The notes under the pieces: model-generated
Database searches by the model: none
Told to the model about the DNA's origin: nothing
Seen by the model: the letters and a program-made list of their open reading frames with translations, nothing else
Origin: Pseudotamlana haliotis
GTDB lineage: Bacteria > Bacteroidota > Bacteroidia > Flavobacteriales > Flavobacteriaceae
Direction: 5' to 3'
Length of the DNA stretch: 64,000 nucleotides
Assembly: GCF_008806375.1 (NCBI RefSeq)
Contig: NZ_WAAT01000004.1
Location: 215-64,214 of the forward strand
Shown here: in pieces, positions 26,614 through 36,172 of the stretch
Layout of the letters: each line of letters begins with the position of its first letter
How positions within the stretch are numbered: position 1 is the stretch's first letter
Made by a program: the position numbers and the translations under genes

Positions 26614-28086
26614 ATGAACCAAAACCTTTCTTTACTCATTGATAATCAGTGTTTTTTTAAAAGGTTTTATTTCATAGGGCTTCTTTTTATTATAAGTTTC
26701 AATAGTTATTCTCAAATAAATTATGAATACGCCAAGAACAAGAATTTCTATTTAGGCTCTTATGGTAGAGTAGGTGTTGATTGGACTTTTGAAAATGGTG
26801 GATCGGTTGGAAGACGTCTTAACCTTAACAACATGGGAAGTATTGGTGGTCGATTAGAAGAACAGGATTACTTGGAATTGGTTCCTAATTTGGTTTTCAC
26901 ACCACAAAAAGGTGATAGTACCGAAATTCATGTACAAATACGATTATCAGCCTATTCTACAAGTTTAACTTCTATTGGAAACACTTCTACATCAAGTGTT
27001 GGGGGCTTAACATTGGCCTTACCTGAAATATATGCTGAAGCGAGAAATATAAGAGGGGCAGGCTTAAATGTATGGATTGGTTCCAGAATGTACCGGGGTG
27101 CTGATGCTCATATTGCAGATCATTTTTATTTTAATGATCACTCAGGTCAAGGTGTAGGTGCGGAATATAAAAAAACGAGGTTAGCGACTATTTTCGTGGC
27201 TTCAGTAGATACGACGTCTACTTTACCACCATATTTTTATCTTAATATTAAAACAGGGACACCAAGCGCTTCCTTAAGACAGCGTACTGTTTTTATTGGT
27301 GAACACGATTTCACTATTGATAATAATAACAGTTTCACAGCTCTTGCAGAATATCATCACATGGAAAGCGGAGAAAATGAAGCTTTAAATGATGACACTG
27401 AAGATAATTTAGAAGATGCTGTAAATTACCCCTCTGATTATGGTTACGTGTTGGGTGTACGTTATCATAGGAATTTTAAAAAACTAAAATCAGGTTCTTT
27501 TAATGATTTTACTTTGCGGTATGGTGCTGGTATTGCCAATGGTGGCGATGGAGGTTTATCAAAAACCTGGCTCACTTTTGGAGCGCCTGATAACCATAGT
27601 TTAACATTTAAAGGTGCTTATTCATTAGCCTTAGTAAATCATACCGTATTAAACATATCACGTAATTATACCTTTAATGGCTATGTTATTTATACAAAGA
27701 GTAAAGGAGGCTCTGATTTAGATAATCTTGCGCCAACTTATTTTGATCAGGAAGTTTATAATAGAAAAACGGATTTTACGGTAGGTTCTAGACACGAATT
27801 TTTTCTTACTGATTATTTTCATTTAATGGCAGAATTGCATTACTCTCAACGAAAGGATGGTACAAACCCATATGCTTCAATGACTAAACTTAGTATTGCA
27901 CCTGTTTTAGTGCCTACAGGGTTGCGTGATATTTGGGCGAGGCCACATTTAAGATTTGTAGCTTCCGTAGCGCGTTATAATGATTATGCCATGAAAAGCT
28001 TATATTCACCTTATTTACAGTTTACGGGTGAAAATAGATGGGGTTATTATTTGGGCTTTAAAGCCGAGTGGTGGCTATGGAAATAA
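26614..28086 (+). CDS. LamB-like carbohydrate porin
   Basis: From the ATG at 26614 the protein is 490 residues, with a signal sequence ending around FNSYSQ, followed by NYEYAKNKNFYLGSYGRVGVDW. The loop GGRLEEQDYLEL and the segment VWIGSRMYRGADAHIADHFYF resemble the maltoporin domain, where a comparable aromatic run sits near the constriction. Alternating beta-strand sequence continues to the C-terminal aromatic strand (YYLGFKAEWWLWK). It probably lets sugars or oligosaccharides across the outer membrane. The substrate is unknown. It is 127 bp after the kinase gene and has its own promoter. Confidence 0.8.
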   Translation: MNQNLSLLIDNQCFFKRFYFIGLLFIISFNSYSQINYEYAKNKNFYLGSYGRVGVDWTFENGGSVGRRLNLNNMGSIGGRLEEQDYLELVPNLVFTPQKGDSTEIHVQIRLSAYSTSLTSIGNTSTSSVGGLTLALPEIYAEARNIRGAGLNVWIGSRMYRGADAHIADHFYFNDHSGQGVGAEYKKTRLATIFVASVDTTSTLPPYFYLNIKTGTPSASLRQRTVFIGEHDFTIDNNNSFTALAEYHHMESGENEALNDDTEDNLEDAVNYPSDYGYVLGVRYHRNFKKLKSGSFNDFTLRYGAGIANGGDGGLSKTWLTFGAPDNHSLTFKGAYSLALVNHTVLNISRNYTFNGYVIYTKSKGGSDLDNLAPTYFDQEVYNRKTDFTVGSRHEFFLTDYFHLMAELHYSQRKDGTNPYASMTKLSIAPVLVPTGLRDIWARPHLRFVASVARYNDYAMKSLYSPYLQFTGENRWGYYLGFKAEWWLWK

Positions 28087-28097
28087 TGTTTTAATGT

Positions 28098-28715
28098 TTA
28101 TGCCTTTTGAGCTCTAACAATATGAAGTGGGGCCTGAATTTCGTTTAAATCTACAGAAACATCGCTAGGTGAAAGTACACGATTAGCTGTTTTTAGTAGA
28201 ATTTGGAAATCTAACTGCCAAGACAAATGATCTACATAATACACGTCATACTCTAGTTTTTTATCCCAGTCCAAGAAATTTCTGCCATTTACCTGTGCGT
28301 AACCTGTAATTCCTGGTCTTACTTGATGTCTTTTCTTTTCTATGCTAGTGTAATATGGTAGATAAATTGGTAAAAATGGGCGTGGCCCTACAAGTGACAT
28401 ATCGCCCTTTAATACATTTATAAGTTGCGGAATCTCATCCAGAGAAGTTTTTCGAATGAAATTTCCAAATTTAGTAACGCGCTCGGCGTCTGGCAATAAA
28501 TTTCCAGAGGCATCTTTTTTATCGGTCATCGATTTGAATTTGATGATGCTAAAAATCTGTTCATTTAAGCCAGGACGTTTTTGAAAAAAAAATGGATTAG
28601 ATTTATTTGTGAACAGAAGAATCAAGTATACTGTAATAAAAACAGGAGATAAAACTATAAGTCCGAAAAAAGCACTAAAGAAGTCAATAAAACGTTTAAT
28701 AAATTTAGCGTACAT
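28098..28715 (-). CDS. Initiating sugar-phosphate transferase (PglC/WbaP C-terminal family)
   Basis: This 205-residue monotopic enzyme has one N-terminal membrane segment (about 9-32), the KFKSMTDKKDASG basic loop, TSLDEIPQLINVLKGDMSLVGPRP (catalytic Asp-Glu, about 95-117) and VRPGITGYAQVNGRN. It moves a sugar-1-phosphate from a UDP-sugar to undecaprenyl phosphate, the first membrane step in assembling a repeat unit. It is of the short PglC-type. It stops 11 bp from the convergent porin gene. The PglE/PglF-like genes at 49868-52947 could supply an amino-sugar substrate. Confidence 0.92.
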   Translation of the reverse strand: MYAKFIKRFIDFFSAFFGLIVLSPVFITVYLILLFTNKSNPFFFQKRPGLNEQIFSIIKFKSMTDKKDASGNLLPDAERVTKFGNFIRKTSLDEIPQLINVLKGDMSLVGPRPFLPIYLPYYTSIEKKRHQVRPGITGYAQVNGRNFLDWDKKLEYDVYYVDHLSWQLDFQILLKTANRVLSPSDVSVDLNEIQAPLHIVRAQKA

Positions 28716-28751
28716 GGTGAGCAGTTGGATAGTTAGTAAAAGTTTTCTTCG

Positions 28752-29897
28752 TTAGGTTAAATTCTGGTATTCTTTTAATAAAGCTTCCCAAATCACTTTG
28801 CGTTCGAAATGCTTGATTATAAATTGTCTGGACTTTTCACCCATAGTTTTGGCTTTTTCTGGGTTAGCTAAAATAGTTTCCATAGCCATATACAAGGCTT
28901 CCGTGTTTTTGGGAGGGATAATTAATCCAGAAACATTTTCTTGAATAATTTCATTACAACCATTAATATCTGACACTATTCCAGGGAGTTCCATGGCACC
29001 TGCTTGAAGCACTACATTAGGAAAACCTTCACGGTAACTTGGGAAAACCAAGCAGTCTGAAATAGAAAGATATGGTCTCACGTCATTTTTCCAACCCGGA
29101 TTAACGATGTTTTTATTTGTTTTAATAGCTTTTAGACTTTCTGGTTTTAAAGGATCTAGATGACTTTCATAACTTCCAACTAATAATAATTTTATATGCT
29201 GGTATTTCTGTGATAGTTTTGAAAAAGCAGCAATCAACTCATTGATACCTTTATCGGTTACTAATCGTCCAACAAAAACAAAAACAAAATCATCCTCAGT
29301 AAAACCAAGATCCTTTCTTAAGTCTTTTAAGTCATTATTGAATTCAGGAGAAAAGTGCTTCGTGTCTATCCCATTAGAGCTACCATTGCCTATGACCTTG
29401 AGTTTTGCTTTAGACGTGAATTTATTGTCCAAAATAATATCATGAAGCCCTTTAGAGTTAGGATACACTTTAGTTGCGCAAGTGTAGGTTAGTTTTTCTG
29501 CATTATTTAAAATAGTACGTTTAAAACCTGTAGCCTCTAATAAAGGCATACCTGCAACTGTATGTAAACGGTGAGGAACACCAGCTAGTTTAGCGGCCAA
29601 CATGGCAACAATACCAGCCTTTGGCGTATGTGAATGTATTATATCCGGTTTTTCTTTTTTTAAAACCTTATAAAGTTTCCAAACACTTTTTAAATCTTTT
29701 GCCGGTGTTATTTGTCTAGTGAGTTCTATGGGTATCATAGGAATTCCCTCTAGTTTAGCTACGTCATTTATATCGTTTCCGTCTGGTGAAGAAGCCCCAA
29801 TGACCTCAAAATGATTGGACATAAATTGACATTGCCCTGAAAGCAATATGTTTAATGAGTAGGGTACCGTTGTTACTCTAAACAACTTTTTTTTCAT
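28752..29897 (-). CDS. Glycosyltransferase, GT4 family
   Basis: This 381-residue GT-B enzyme starts MKKKLFRVTTVPYSLNILLSGQ. The N-terminal half contains HSHTPKAGIVAMLAAKLAGV, and the C-terminal half has FVFVGRLVTDKGINELIAAF and the EX7E motif in FPSYREGFPNVVLQAGAME. It resembles enzymes that add the second sugar after the PglC-type transferase (PglA-like or a WbnK-type). The gene lies 36 bp upstream of the sugar transferase and is in the same direction, which supports a joint initiating pair. The donor sugar is unknown. Confidence 0.9.
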   Translation of the reverse strand: MKKKLFRVTTVPYSLNILLSGQCQFMSNHFEVIGASSPDGNDINDVAKLEGIPMIPIELTRQITPAKDLKSVWKLYKVLKKEKPDIIHSHTPKAGIVAMLAAKLAGVPHRLHTVAGMPLLEATGFKRTILNNAEKLTYTCATKVYPNSKGLHDIILDNKFTSKAKLKVIGNGSSNGIDTKHFSPEFNNDLKDLRKDLGFTEDDFVFVFVGRLVTDKGINELIAAFSKLSQKYQHIKLLLVGSYESHLDPLKPESLKAIKTNKNIVNPGWKNDVRPYLSISDCLVFPSYREGFPNVVLQAGAMELPGIVSDINGCNEIIQENVSGLIIPPKNTEALYMAMETILANPEKAKTMGEKSRQFIIKHFERKVIWEALLKEYQNLT

Positions 29898-30428
29898 GTT
29901 TTTTCGTCCTGAAATTCAGAGTTTGAAAGTATAAAACTTAATTAATATTTAAAAGTAAAACAGTGTTTCATTTTAAGATTTATTAAACATTATTTTAATT
30001 CTTTGTCTTATAGCTGTTTGTTGTTTGTCGATCATTTTAAAAAGAAGATGTCATTGTCTTAATAGTTTGATGTACAGTTTATTAAATGGATATCTACTCC
30101 TTAGGAAGGCTTATTTGAATAAAACAAAAACATATAATACAGGTTGTTTATATTACTTATTGATATATAGTGTTTTACATGAGTTATATGTTGTTAAAAA
30201 TATTTTTTTTAAATAAATAAAATCCAAAATATAGAATAGTACGTAGCTCTAAGAGTGAAAAGATTCAAAAAATAGTGTAATTCAGCTAATTAATTTACAT
30301 TTCACCGATTTTTTAGTTTAATTTATGTATTTTGTCGATGAAATAGAATGTTTTAACGATATTTTTTTGATGATTTTTCTATTTATTATTTAGACCAAAT
30401 TATTTACGTACTACAAATCATTACCTTT
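29898..30428. other. Intergenic region upstream of beta-helix lipoprotein gene
   Basis: This 531-bp very AT-rich divergent stretch lies between a minus-strand glycosyltransferase and a plus-strand lipoprotein. A 63-codon plus-strand reading frame in it looks random (no family pattern, low-complexity AT coding). No TAnnTTTG match is close to either gene, and no RNA is recognised. Confidence 0.5.
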
Positions 30429-32168
30429 ATGAAAACAAATTATAACCTTATGTTGCTCGCTTTAATTTTACTTTTTGTCACGACATCTTGTAATACTGAA
30501 GAACTACTTGTTGAAGATGCGCTTGAAGAAAATCAAGAAGAAATTACCGAAGAAGAAAAAGGAGACATTGAGCTGAATGAAAAGGAATTCACCTTTATCC
30601 CAGAACGTTGGGGTATTGTTGAAGGTGTTGTAGACTCTAATACGGCACTTAAAAACAGAGATATTTTAGAATCAATAATGCTGGAAGCCAAATCTAACGG
30701 TTTTACGACTTTTAAAATAGGTGCAATGGATGCTTACTTTGAGGTTGGTCTTGTAACAAGCGGCACATCGAATCAAAATTTTTATGCGACTAGAGAAGCT
30801 ATAAATGTCCCTTCTGATTTTAATTTAGTGATGACTGAGAATACCCACCTACGTGTACAGCCAAATAATGCCCCACAATATTGCTTATTAGCCTTAAGAG
30901 ATGTTAGTAATGTTACAGTTAAAGGGGGGAATTTATATGGAGATCGTGATCAACATGATTATTCTGGAGGAGGACAGCATGGTTCTCATGAGTGGGGTAA
31001 CGTTATGGAATTACATGCAGCAAAGAATTCTATCGTAGAGAATGTAACAATGAAATATGGTTCTGGAGATGGACTTAGAATTTCTAGCTTAAAGCATGCA
31101 TGGGAGGCAGATTATAATGCTTCTCACACTTTAATGGTTCGTAATTGCACTTTTGATAGTAATAGAAGAAATAATATTTCTATTGTTGACGGTTATAATA
31201 TTGATATAGACAATAATTTAATTATAAATGCAGGGGTTGATACTCCTAATTCTACTGGAGCGGCTCCTAAATTCGGACTTGACGTAGAAGCAGTTCGTGA
31301 AGCTGATGGTAATGGTGGATATATCTATTGGCAGAAGGCTGAGGATATTCGAATAACTAATAATACTGAACGCGGTAGCGCTGCTGGAGGCTTTATAGTG
31401 TTTATTGGTTATGATGTAACTTTGGAAGGTAACTATTCTGAAAGTGGCTTAAGTTATACTTATGCGCATGGTACCAAAATTATTAATAACACTATTATAG
31501 ATCCAACAGGTAATGGAGGAGTTGGAGTAAAAGGTGGTAAAAACTCAGATTCTCAATCTATTTATAACAATATTATTGCGGGAAACACTATTAAAGGATT
31601 TGAGACTGGAATAAATGTTAGTAATAGGGATGTAGAGGTTTACGATAATGCGATAGACGATTTTGTAAACGGAATCTACCCTATTAATTTATCCGATTCT
31701 AAAATTTATAATAATACATTAAAAAGTTCAAGAGATAAAAGTAAAGGAATTTATGTTTATGGTTCTGATATGAATAATGTCATATTTGAAAATAATAATA
31801 TTTCAGCACTTGCTAATTCTCTTAAAATTGAAAGATGTAACAATTCAGGAGAAGCTTTAGATTATTCGTTTATTGTTAAAGGTAACACTTTTACCTCCCC
31901 TAATTACACTAGAATTAATGATGTTTCTGGAGTAGAATTCCTTAATAATACGTTTTATCACGGTCTTCATATTTATGATTCTGATGACTTAAATTTTACA
32001 AATAATAAAATTTCTAGAGATGGACATGACGGTATACGTTTTAGAAATACTAACACTAATATGTTGTTAGTTGGGAATAACATCTCAGTTGGCTCGAAAA
32101 CATGCGTGCGTATTGATTCTAGTACTCAGGCGAGTCAAATAAAAGAATCCAATACTTCTTGTAATTAA
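30429..32168 (+). CDS. Surface-exposed lipoprotein with right-handed parallel beta-helix
   Basis: This 579-residue protein has a lipoprotein signal with the lipobox ending TTSC (Cys21), followed directly by a strongly acidic stretch (NTEELLVEDALEENQEE). Such acidic tracts after the acylated Cys direct lipoproteins to the cell surface in Bacteroidota. From about residue 100 the protein is built of beta-helix repeats with many N-N and G-N turns (for example YNNIIAGNTIKG, NRDVEVYDNAI). The fold is shared by polysaccharide lyases, epimerases and binding proteins. A GGGQHGSHEWG segment (about 178-188) may be part of a site. It is the only plus-strand gene in this half of the polysaccharide locus. 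Confidence 0.8.
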   Translation: MKTNYNLMLLALILLFVTTSCNTEELLVEDALEENQEEITEEEKGDIELNEKEFTFIPERWGIVEGVVDSNTALKNRDILESIMLEAKSNGFTTFKIGAMDAYFEVGLVTSGTSNQNFYATREAINVPSDFNLVMTENTHLRVQPNNAPQYCLLALRDVSNVTVKGGNLYGDRDQHDYSGGGQHGSHEWGNVMELHAAKNSIVENVTMKYGSGDGLRISSLKHAWEADYNASHTLMVRNCTFDSNRRNNISIVDGYNIDIDNNLIINAGVDTPNSTGAAPKFGLDVEAVREADGNGGYIYWQKAEDIRITNNTERGSAAGGFIVFIGYDVTLEGNYSESGLSYTYAHGTKIINNTIIDPTGNGGVGVKGGKNSDSQSIYNNIIAGNTIKGFETGINVSNRDVEVYDNAIDDFVNGIYPINLSDSKIYNNTLKSSRDKSKGIYVYGSDMNNVIFENNNISALANSLKIERCNNSGEALDYSFIVKGNTFTSPNYTRINDVSGVEFLNNTFYHGLHIYDSDDLNFTNNKISRDGHDGIRFRNTNTNMLLVGNNISVGSKTCVRIDSSTQASQIKESNTSCN

Positions 32169-32191
32169 AAGATTTAGATCCTCATCTATAA

Positions 32192-32228
32192 AAAATGTGC
32201 CCCTAAAGTTTTAGGAGCACATTTTTTA
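32192..32228. terminator. Bidirectional terminator after beta-helix lipoprotein gene
   Basis: AAAATGTGCCCCTAAA and TTTAGGAGCACATTTTTT form a hairpin with a T-run on the plus strand and an A-rich arm that gives T's on the minus strand. It lies between two convergent genes. Confidence 0.8.
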
Positions 32229-32251
32229 TTTTAAAATCTTTAGTTTCTAAG

Positions 32252-33184
32252 TTAAACAAAATATCCTAATATCCGTACAAACGGAATGGCTATTAAGGGC
32301 AAAGCAATAAACACCAACATGTAAAAGATAGAAGCTTTTGTAATTTGATTTTCTTTAGTAGACTGAATATAGCCTAAGGCTGCTAATATAATAGCAAACC
32401 CATAAACTGTTGCAATAGGGTAAGTAGTGATTATAAATGCAATAAGAAAAACATTTCTGTATTTTGAGAGTGAAAATTTACTAGGTAAACAAAATGAAAT
32501 GGCAATCATCCCTTCAATAAAAATTGTCCAATAAGATATAATGAGTCCGATTGTTTTTAAATTTTCAACCCCATTTAATTTAAACGAAAAAGTGGTGTTA
32601 TTTGTATTTAGTAAATGATCAATATTTGCAGCATTTTCAAGGAGTAGGGTAGGGTTAACTCCTGCAACATAGGAGGTGAAACCAAAAAACCTTGGATCGG
32701 TTGTATTTGTGAATTCAAAAAAACCACCGTTTAAAAATTCTGGTGCTAAAAACTTACCAATTACGGCAAATAAAAAACACAAGCCTATAATATATTTGGC
32801 CTGATCCCTGAGCTTTGATAGGATTTCATCTTCTTTAAAAAAGAAAAACAATAAGCATATAGAAACTAACACATAAGCGTAGATATGCTTATGGTTTGGT
32901 ACATAACCATCTAAATCAAAGATTAAATATGGAAATGCACTAATCAAAGCCATGATCAGCCAAAAAAATTTGTTTAATAGTACCTTTTGGAATAACAATG
33001 CTGGTACAATGATAACGGGCATAAAAATACCCAGAACAGCGTTATCATTCATTTTCAAAAGCATAATTAACAGAATCATTTTTAATATTAATATTAATGA
33101 TGATTGTTCGTTTAAGGTATGTTTTTGAGAAGAACGATATAAAAAATCTATAAAATTTCTGTTAGTGGTTATTGTTTTCAACAT
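32252..33184 (-). CDS. Multi-pass membrane protein of unknown function
   Basis: This 310-residue protein has about eight to nine hydrophobic segments. It includes a conserved-looking luminal part, FLAPEFLNGGFFEFTNTTDP, and FGFTSYVAGVNP. Its organisation recalls HTTM/vitamin-K-carboxylase-like membrane proteins, which often travel with DCC thioredoxin-like proteins, and such a gene is two places upstream. I cannot confirm family membership, because I do not see the carboxylase motifs. It overlaps the end of the next upstream gene (33162-33650) by 23 bp, so the two are translationally coupled. Confidence 0.7.
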   Translation of the reverse strand: MLKTITTNRNFIDFLYRSSQKHTLNEQSSLILILKMILLIMLLKMNDNAVLGIFMPVIIVPALLFQKVLLNKFFWLIMALISAFPYLIFDLDGYVPNHKHIYAYVLVSICLLFFFFKEDEILSKLRDQAKYIIGLCFLFAVIGKFLAPEFLNGGFFEFTNTTDPRFFGFTSYVAGVNPTLLLENAANIDHLLNTNNTTFSFKLNGVENLKTIGLIISYWTIFIEGMIAISFCLPSKFSLSKYRNVFLIAFIITTYPIATVYGFAIILAALGYIQSTKENQITKASIFYMLVFIALPLIAIPFVRILGYFV

Positions 33185-33650
33185 GGTTAATGCGGTTTAG
33201 TTGTATCATATCACTTTCTCTGTTGTAGTCAATTCGGTATACTTCCATATCAACAATGTTTTCTGGATTCACAGGTTCAGTACATATCGTATTATCGTAA
33301 ATAGTGGTTGGCTCTTTAAACATAATTTTATCGGCTTCAGCGTTGTAACACCAATCAAACTTTTTAAGTTGTTCTATAAATTCTGTTAAACGTTCATCAT
33401 TGGGCATGATTCTACTTTCAACATAAATATCTTCTAATGTTTTAATATCTCTTAGGTTTACAAAATACACCTTGTTGTTATGCTTAATATTTATACCTGA
33501 AACGCGATAAAGCATTTTATCAATTTTACCAAACATTCTCATGCCACCTCCCATCCAGCTATCTAGGTGATCGGTTTCAACAAGAATCAAGTTTCTAACA
33601 AAAAAGAATAGCATGATGCACGGGATAGCGTATTTTATATATTTTTTCAT
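33162..33650 (-). CDS. Membrane-anchored protein of unknown function
   Basis: This 162-residue protein has one N-terminal hydrophobic segment (about 5-24) and a soluble domain with mixed charge. It contains LDSWMGGGMRMFGKIDK, a glycine/methionine-rich motif, and two cysteines (CYNAEAD and TICTEP). I do not recognise a family. It is coupled to both neighbours: it overlaps the downstream multi-pass gene by 23 bp and stands 12 bp after the DCC-type gene. The trio probably works together. Confidence 0.65.
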   Translation of the reverse strand: MKKYIKYAIPCIMLFFFVRNLILVETDHLDSWMGGGMRMFGKIDKMLYRVSGINIKHNNKVYFVNLRDIKTLEDIYVESRIMPNDERLTEFIEQLKKFDWCYNAEADKIMFKEPTTIYDNTICTEPVNPENIVDMEVYRIDYNRESDMIQLNRINHVENNNH

Positions 33651-33662
33651 AATTAATTTAGA

Positions 33663-34070
33663 TTATATAAACTGTTTGCGTTCGTTTTCCGTTGGAATTC
33701 TACAAGTGCTTTTTTTTCCGAAGAACACATAGCGATTCTTAGCAATAAAGCTGTATAATCCGTCACGAATAAATTCAGGAATAATCATCAATACTTTAGC
33801 AAAAATGGCATAGCTAGGTGAAAGTTTTGAAAAAACTCTTAAAACTGCTGATGATTTAGTGTATAATGTATTATTTGTGTAAAAATAAATTGTTGAAAAA
33901 TCAGAAGTATTCTCCTGTATGAACTCGTCTTTTAATGTAGATTTAGCAAAATCAGACTGTAGTGTTGCGTAATAAATTGTACCGTTTTTATCTCGACTTA
34001 TTACAAAATTTATAAACCCATTACAAAGGTTACAAACACCATCAAAAAATACTATGTTTTCTTTTTTCAT
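33663..34070 (-). CDS. DCC1-like thiol-disulfide oxidoreductase family protein
   Basis: This 135-residue protein starts MKKENIVFFDGVCNLCNGF, the DxxCxxC-type motif that defines the DCC family (thioredoxin-like DUF393). The C-terminal half has a hydrophobic helix and ends NRYVFFGKKSTCRIPTENER. Family members have been linked to membrane-bound HTTM-type partners. Its ATG shares a base with the stop of the upstream GT2 gene (TAATG), indicating coupling to the polysaccharide operon. Its substrate or partner is not evident. Confidence 0.85.
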   Translation of the reverse strand: MKKENIVFFDGVCNLCNGFINFVISRDKNGTIYYATLQSDFAKSTLKDEFIQENTSDFSTIYFYTNNTLYTKSSAVLRVFSKLSPSYAIFAKVLMIIPEFIRDGLYSFIAKNRYVFFGKKSTCRIPTENERKQFI

Positions 34071-35056
34071 TAGTACAAGTTTTTTATTGGTTGAGTAAAT
34101 CGGAATAGATTAAAATTTTTAAGTAATACTTTTCTAAACCAATCTTTTCTTTTATTCATAACTGGGTAATTCACAGAATATACGCCGCTTCCTTTCAGTT
34201 TGCTTTTAAAGTTATTCATTTCTTTAAATGAATACTTATTGCTATACATTAAATAGAAAGCGTTTATATTAACTAAAGTTAAGCGTTCTTTAAAAAATGA
34301 ATCCACTTGATTGTTTGGAACCCCTGTTATTTTGTTATGAAACGTATTGATGTTTTTTAATATGATATGAAAGTCATTTAGATATTTATCTTTTTTAGAC
34401 TTGTCATTGTTTCGTGTTATTGAATCTGACGATTGTAAAAATGCGGTGCACACATTATTTATGGCTTTTACCCGTTTTGCGAAATAGAATGCACGGGTAT
34501 TAAATTCAAAATCTTCACCATAAATTTTCTCTAAGAAAAATAGTTGGTTGTTTTTTAAAAAATCTAAAGCATATAATTTATTACAAGCAGATCCACCGTA
34601 AGCGATATTCCAATAATAATTTACGCCGTCATAAACTTCTCCTAAGCTATCAGCTGAAAGAGTGTTGATCACAGTATCATCTTCAGCGACTATCTGTGCG
34701 CCAAACTCTAAAATATCTAATTGGTCCTTATCTGCAATCTTAATGAGTTCTTTAATACGGTTTGGTAAAAACCAATCGTCAGCATCAAGAAATAACAAAT
34801 AGCGCCCTTGGGCATTGTTTATTCCTGTATTTCTAGCACCTCCTAAACCTTTATTTTGTTGAGAAATAATCTTAATAAAAGGATGTTTTTTAGCAAGTTC
34901 TTCTGCAACTTGAAGACTATTATCAGGGGACTCATCATTGACCATAATAATTTCAATAGCTTCCGAATCAAAGTTTTGAATACAAACAGAGTCCACACAT
35001 TTGTTTAAATATTTGGAGACGTTGTACATTGGTATGATTACACTAAGGTCTTTCAT
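34070..35056 (-). CDS. Glycosyltransferase, GT2 family
   Basis: This 328-residue GT-A enzyme starts MKDLSVIIPMYNVSKYLNKCVDSV. It has INNAQGRYLLFLDADDWFLP (the D-x-D motif around residues 96-98) and QNKGLGGARNTGIN. The C-terminal region is less conserved and probably sets acceptor specificity. It stops in the ATG of the DCC gene. Within the locus it is the likely enzyme for one glycosidic bond of the repeat unit. Donor and linkage are unknown. Confidence 0.92.
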   Translation of the reverse strand: MKDLSVIIPMYNVSKYLNKCVDSVCIQNFDSEAIEIIMVNDESPDNSLQVAEELAKKHPFIKIISQQNKGLGGARNTGINNAQGRYLLFLDADDWFLPNRIKELIKIADKDQLDILEFGAQIVAEDDTVINTLSADSLGEVYDGVNYYWNIAYGGSACNKLYALDFLKNNQLFFLEKIYGEDFEFNTRAFYFAKRVKAINNVCTAFLQSSDSITRNNDKSKKDKYLNDFHIILKNINTFHNKITGVPNNQVDSFFKERLTLVNINAFYLMYSNKYSFKEMNNFKSKLKGSGVYSVNYPVMNKRKDWFRKVLLKNFNLFRFTQPIKNLY

Positions 35057-35069
35057 GGTTTATAATAAT

Positions 35070-36155
35070 TTATTCGATATAATAAAAGGAATACATTAAA
35101 TAGGTAAACCCAAAATAGGCTAGAACTACTTGCCCAATTACAATATGTTGATTGATATGATGTTTTTCCTTTAAAAGTGGGTAAATAATAATTAACGACA
35201 TTAAAAACCACGACAAATATGCAAATCTATTGGAAAAAGCAGCCCTAATAACTAATATCCAAAAGGCATTAGAAATTAAGTAGGTACAAAATAGTTGATT
35301 ATATAATTTATCTTGAAACTCCTTTTTAAAAACATAATAACATCCTGAAATAAGTGGAAAGGAGCTATAAAATAAGAAATCAAATCTAAACTTAGAACCT
35401 CCTCCTCCATTTGAAAGGTAACCACCAATTCTATCATCAGCAAAACCTAAAGAGGTAAATATTGCCTCCCAAAAACTACCTAAACCAAGAGATAGCGGAA
35501 TAGCTAATACCCATAAAATCAAGTATGTTTTAGGGTTGCTATACAATAATGTTATAGCAAAAGCAAAAATGGGTAATAATAATGTTTTATGAAACAAAGC
35601 AGAGAGAACCAAGAATGTAATCATAATTGGTTTTTGTTTGTAAAATGAAATTGCTAATAGAAATATGGAAGTAGCAATCCCATTACGAATCCCGTTAACA
35701 GCATATGGCCAAAACGAAAAGGAAACAACAAATAATAAAAAGGAATAAAACCAATATTCTTTAAAAAATGTTTTAGAAACACGATACATGGGATAAATGT
35801 ACAAGATAGCACAAACAAGAAAGAAGTTTTGAACGGTCATAATTGAGGTACAAAGCTTAATGAATATCTCAAAGAAAAGATCTTTTTCTGTTTTTAACTC
35901 GCCCCCCTTAGCATAATATAAAAAAGTATTAGCATATGTACGCATGTCGGCAAAATACCTTCCACTTATGGGGCGCAATCCGATATAAAGAATAATTAAA
36001 ATGAGAAAAATATACCCCACAGATTTTGTGTAGATAAGATTTTTTGGATCATCTAGTTCCAATGTCCAACTATGAATGAGAGTAAACAGGACAATAGCTA
36101 ACGATACATTTATAAAATAAACATAATAAAGATCTAATGGAATAAAGTTAATCAT
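35070..36155 (-). CDS. EpsG-family polysaccharide polymerase (Wzy-like)
   Basis: This 361-residue integral membrane protein has about ten hydrophobic segments. The EpsG signature appears as ILYIGLRPISGRYFADMRTY (about 57-76) and the block WPYAVNGIRNGIATSIFLLA (about 149-168). It likely polymerises repeat units on the periplasmic side. No other Wzy candidate is in the locus. It lies 14 bp from the GT2 gene and 17 bp after the next glycosyltransferase. Confidence 0.85.
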   Translation of the reverse strand: MINFIPLDLYYVYFINVSLAIVLFTLIHSWTLELDDPKNLIYTKSVGYIFLILIILYIGLRPISGRYFADMRTYANTFLYYAKGGELKTEKDLFFEIFIKLCTSIMTVQNFFLVCAILYIYPMYRVSKTFFKEYWFYSFLLFVVSFSFWPYAVNGIRNGIATSIFLLAISFYKQKPIMITFLVLSALFHKTLLLPIFAFAITLLYSNPKTYLILWVLAIPLSLGLGSFWEAIFTSLGFADDRIGGYLSNGGGGSKFRFDFLFYSSFPLISGCYYVFKKEFQDKLYNQLFCTYLISNAFWILVIRAAFSNRFAYLSWFLMSLIIIYPLLKEKHHINQHIVIGQVVLAYFGFTYLMYSFYYIE

Positions 36156-36172
36156 TGTGGAGAGGGTTGGTT

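Noticed and set aside
30025-30216. 63-codon plus-strand frame in a gene-free AT-rich region
   Set aside because: It has no recognisable pattern or supporting promoter, and reading frames of this length are expected by chance.
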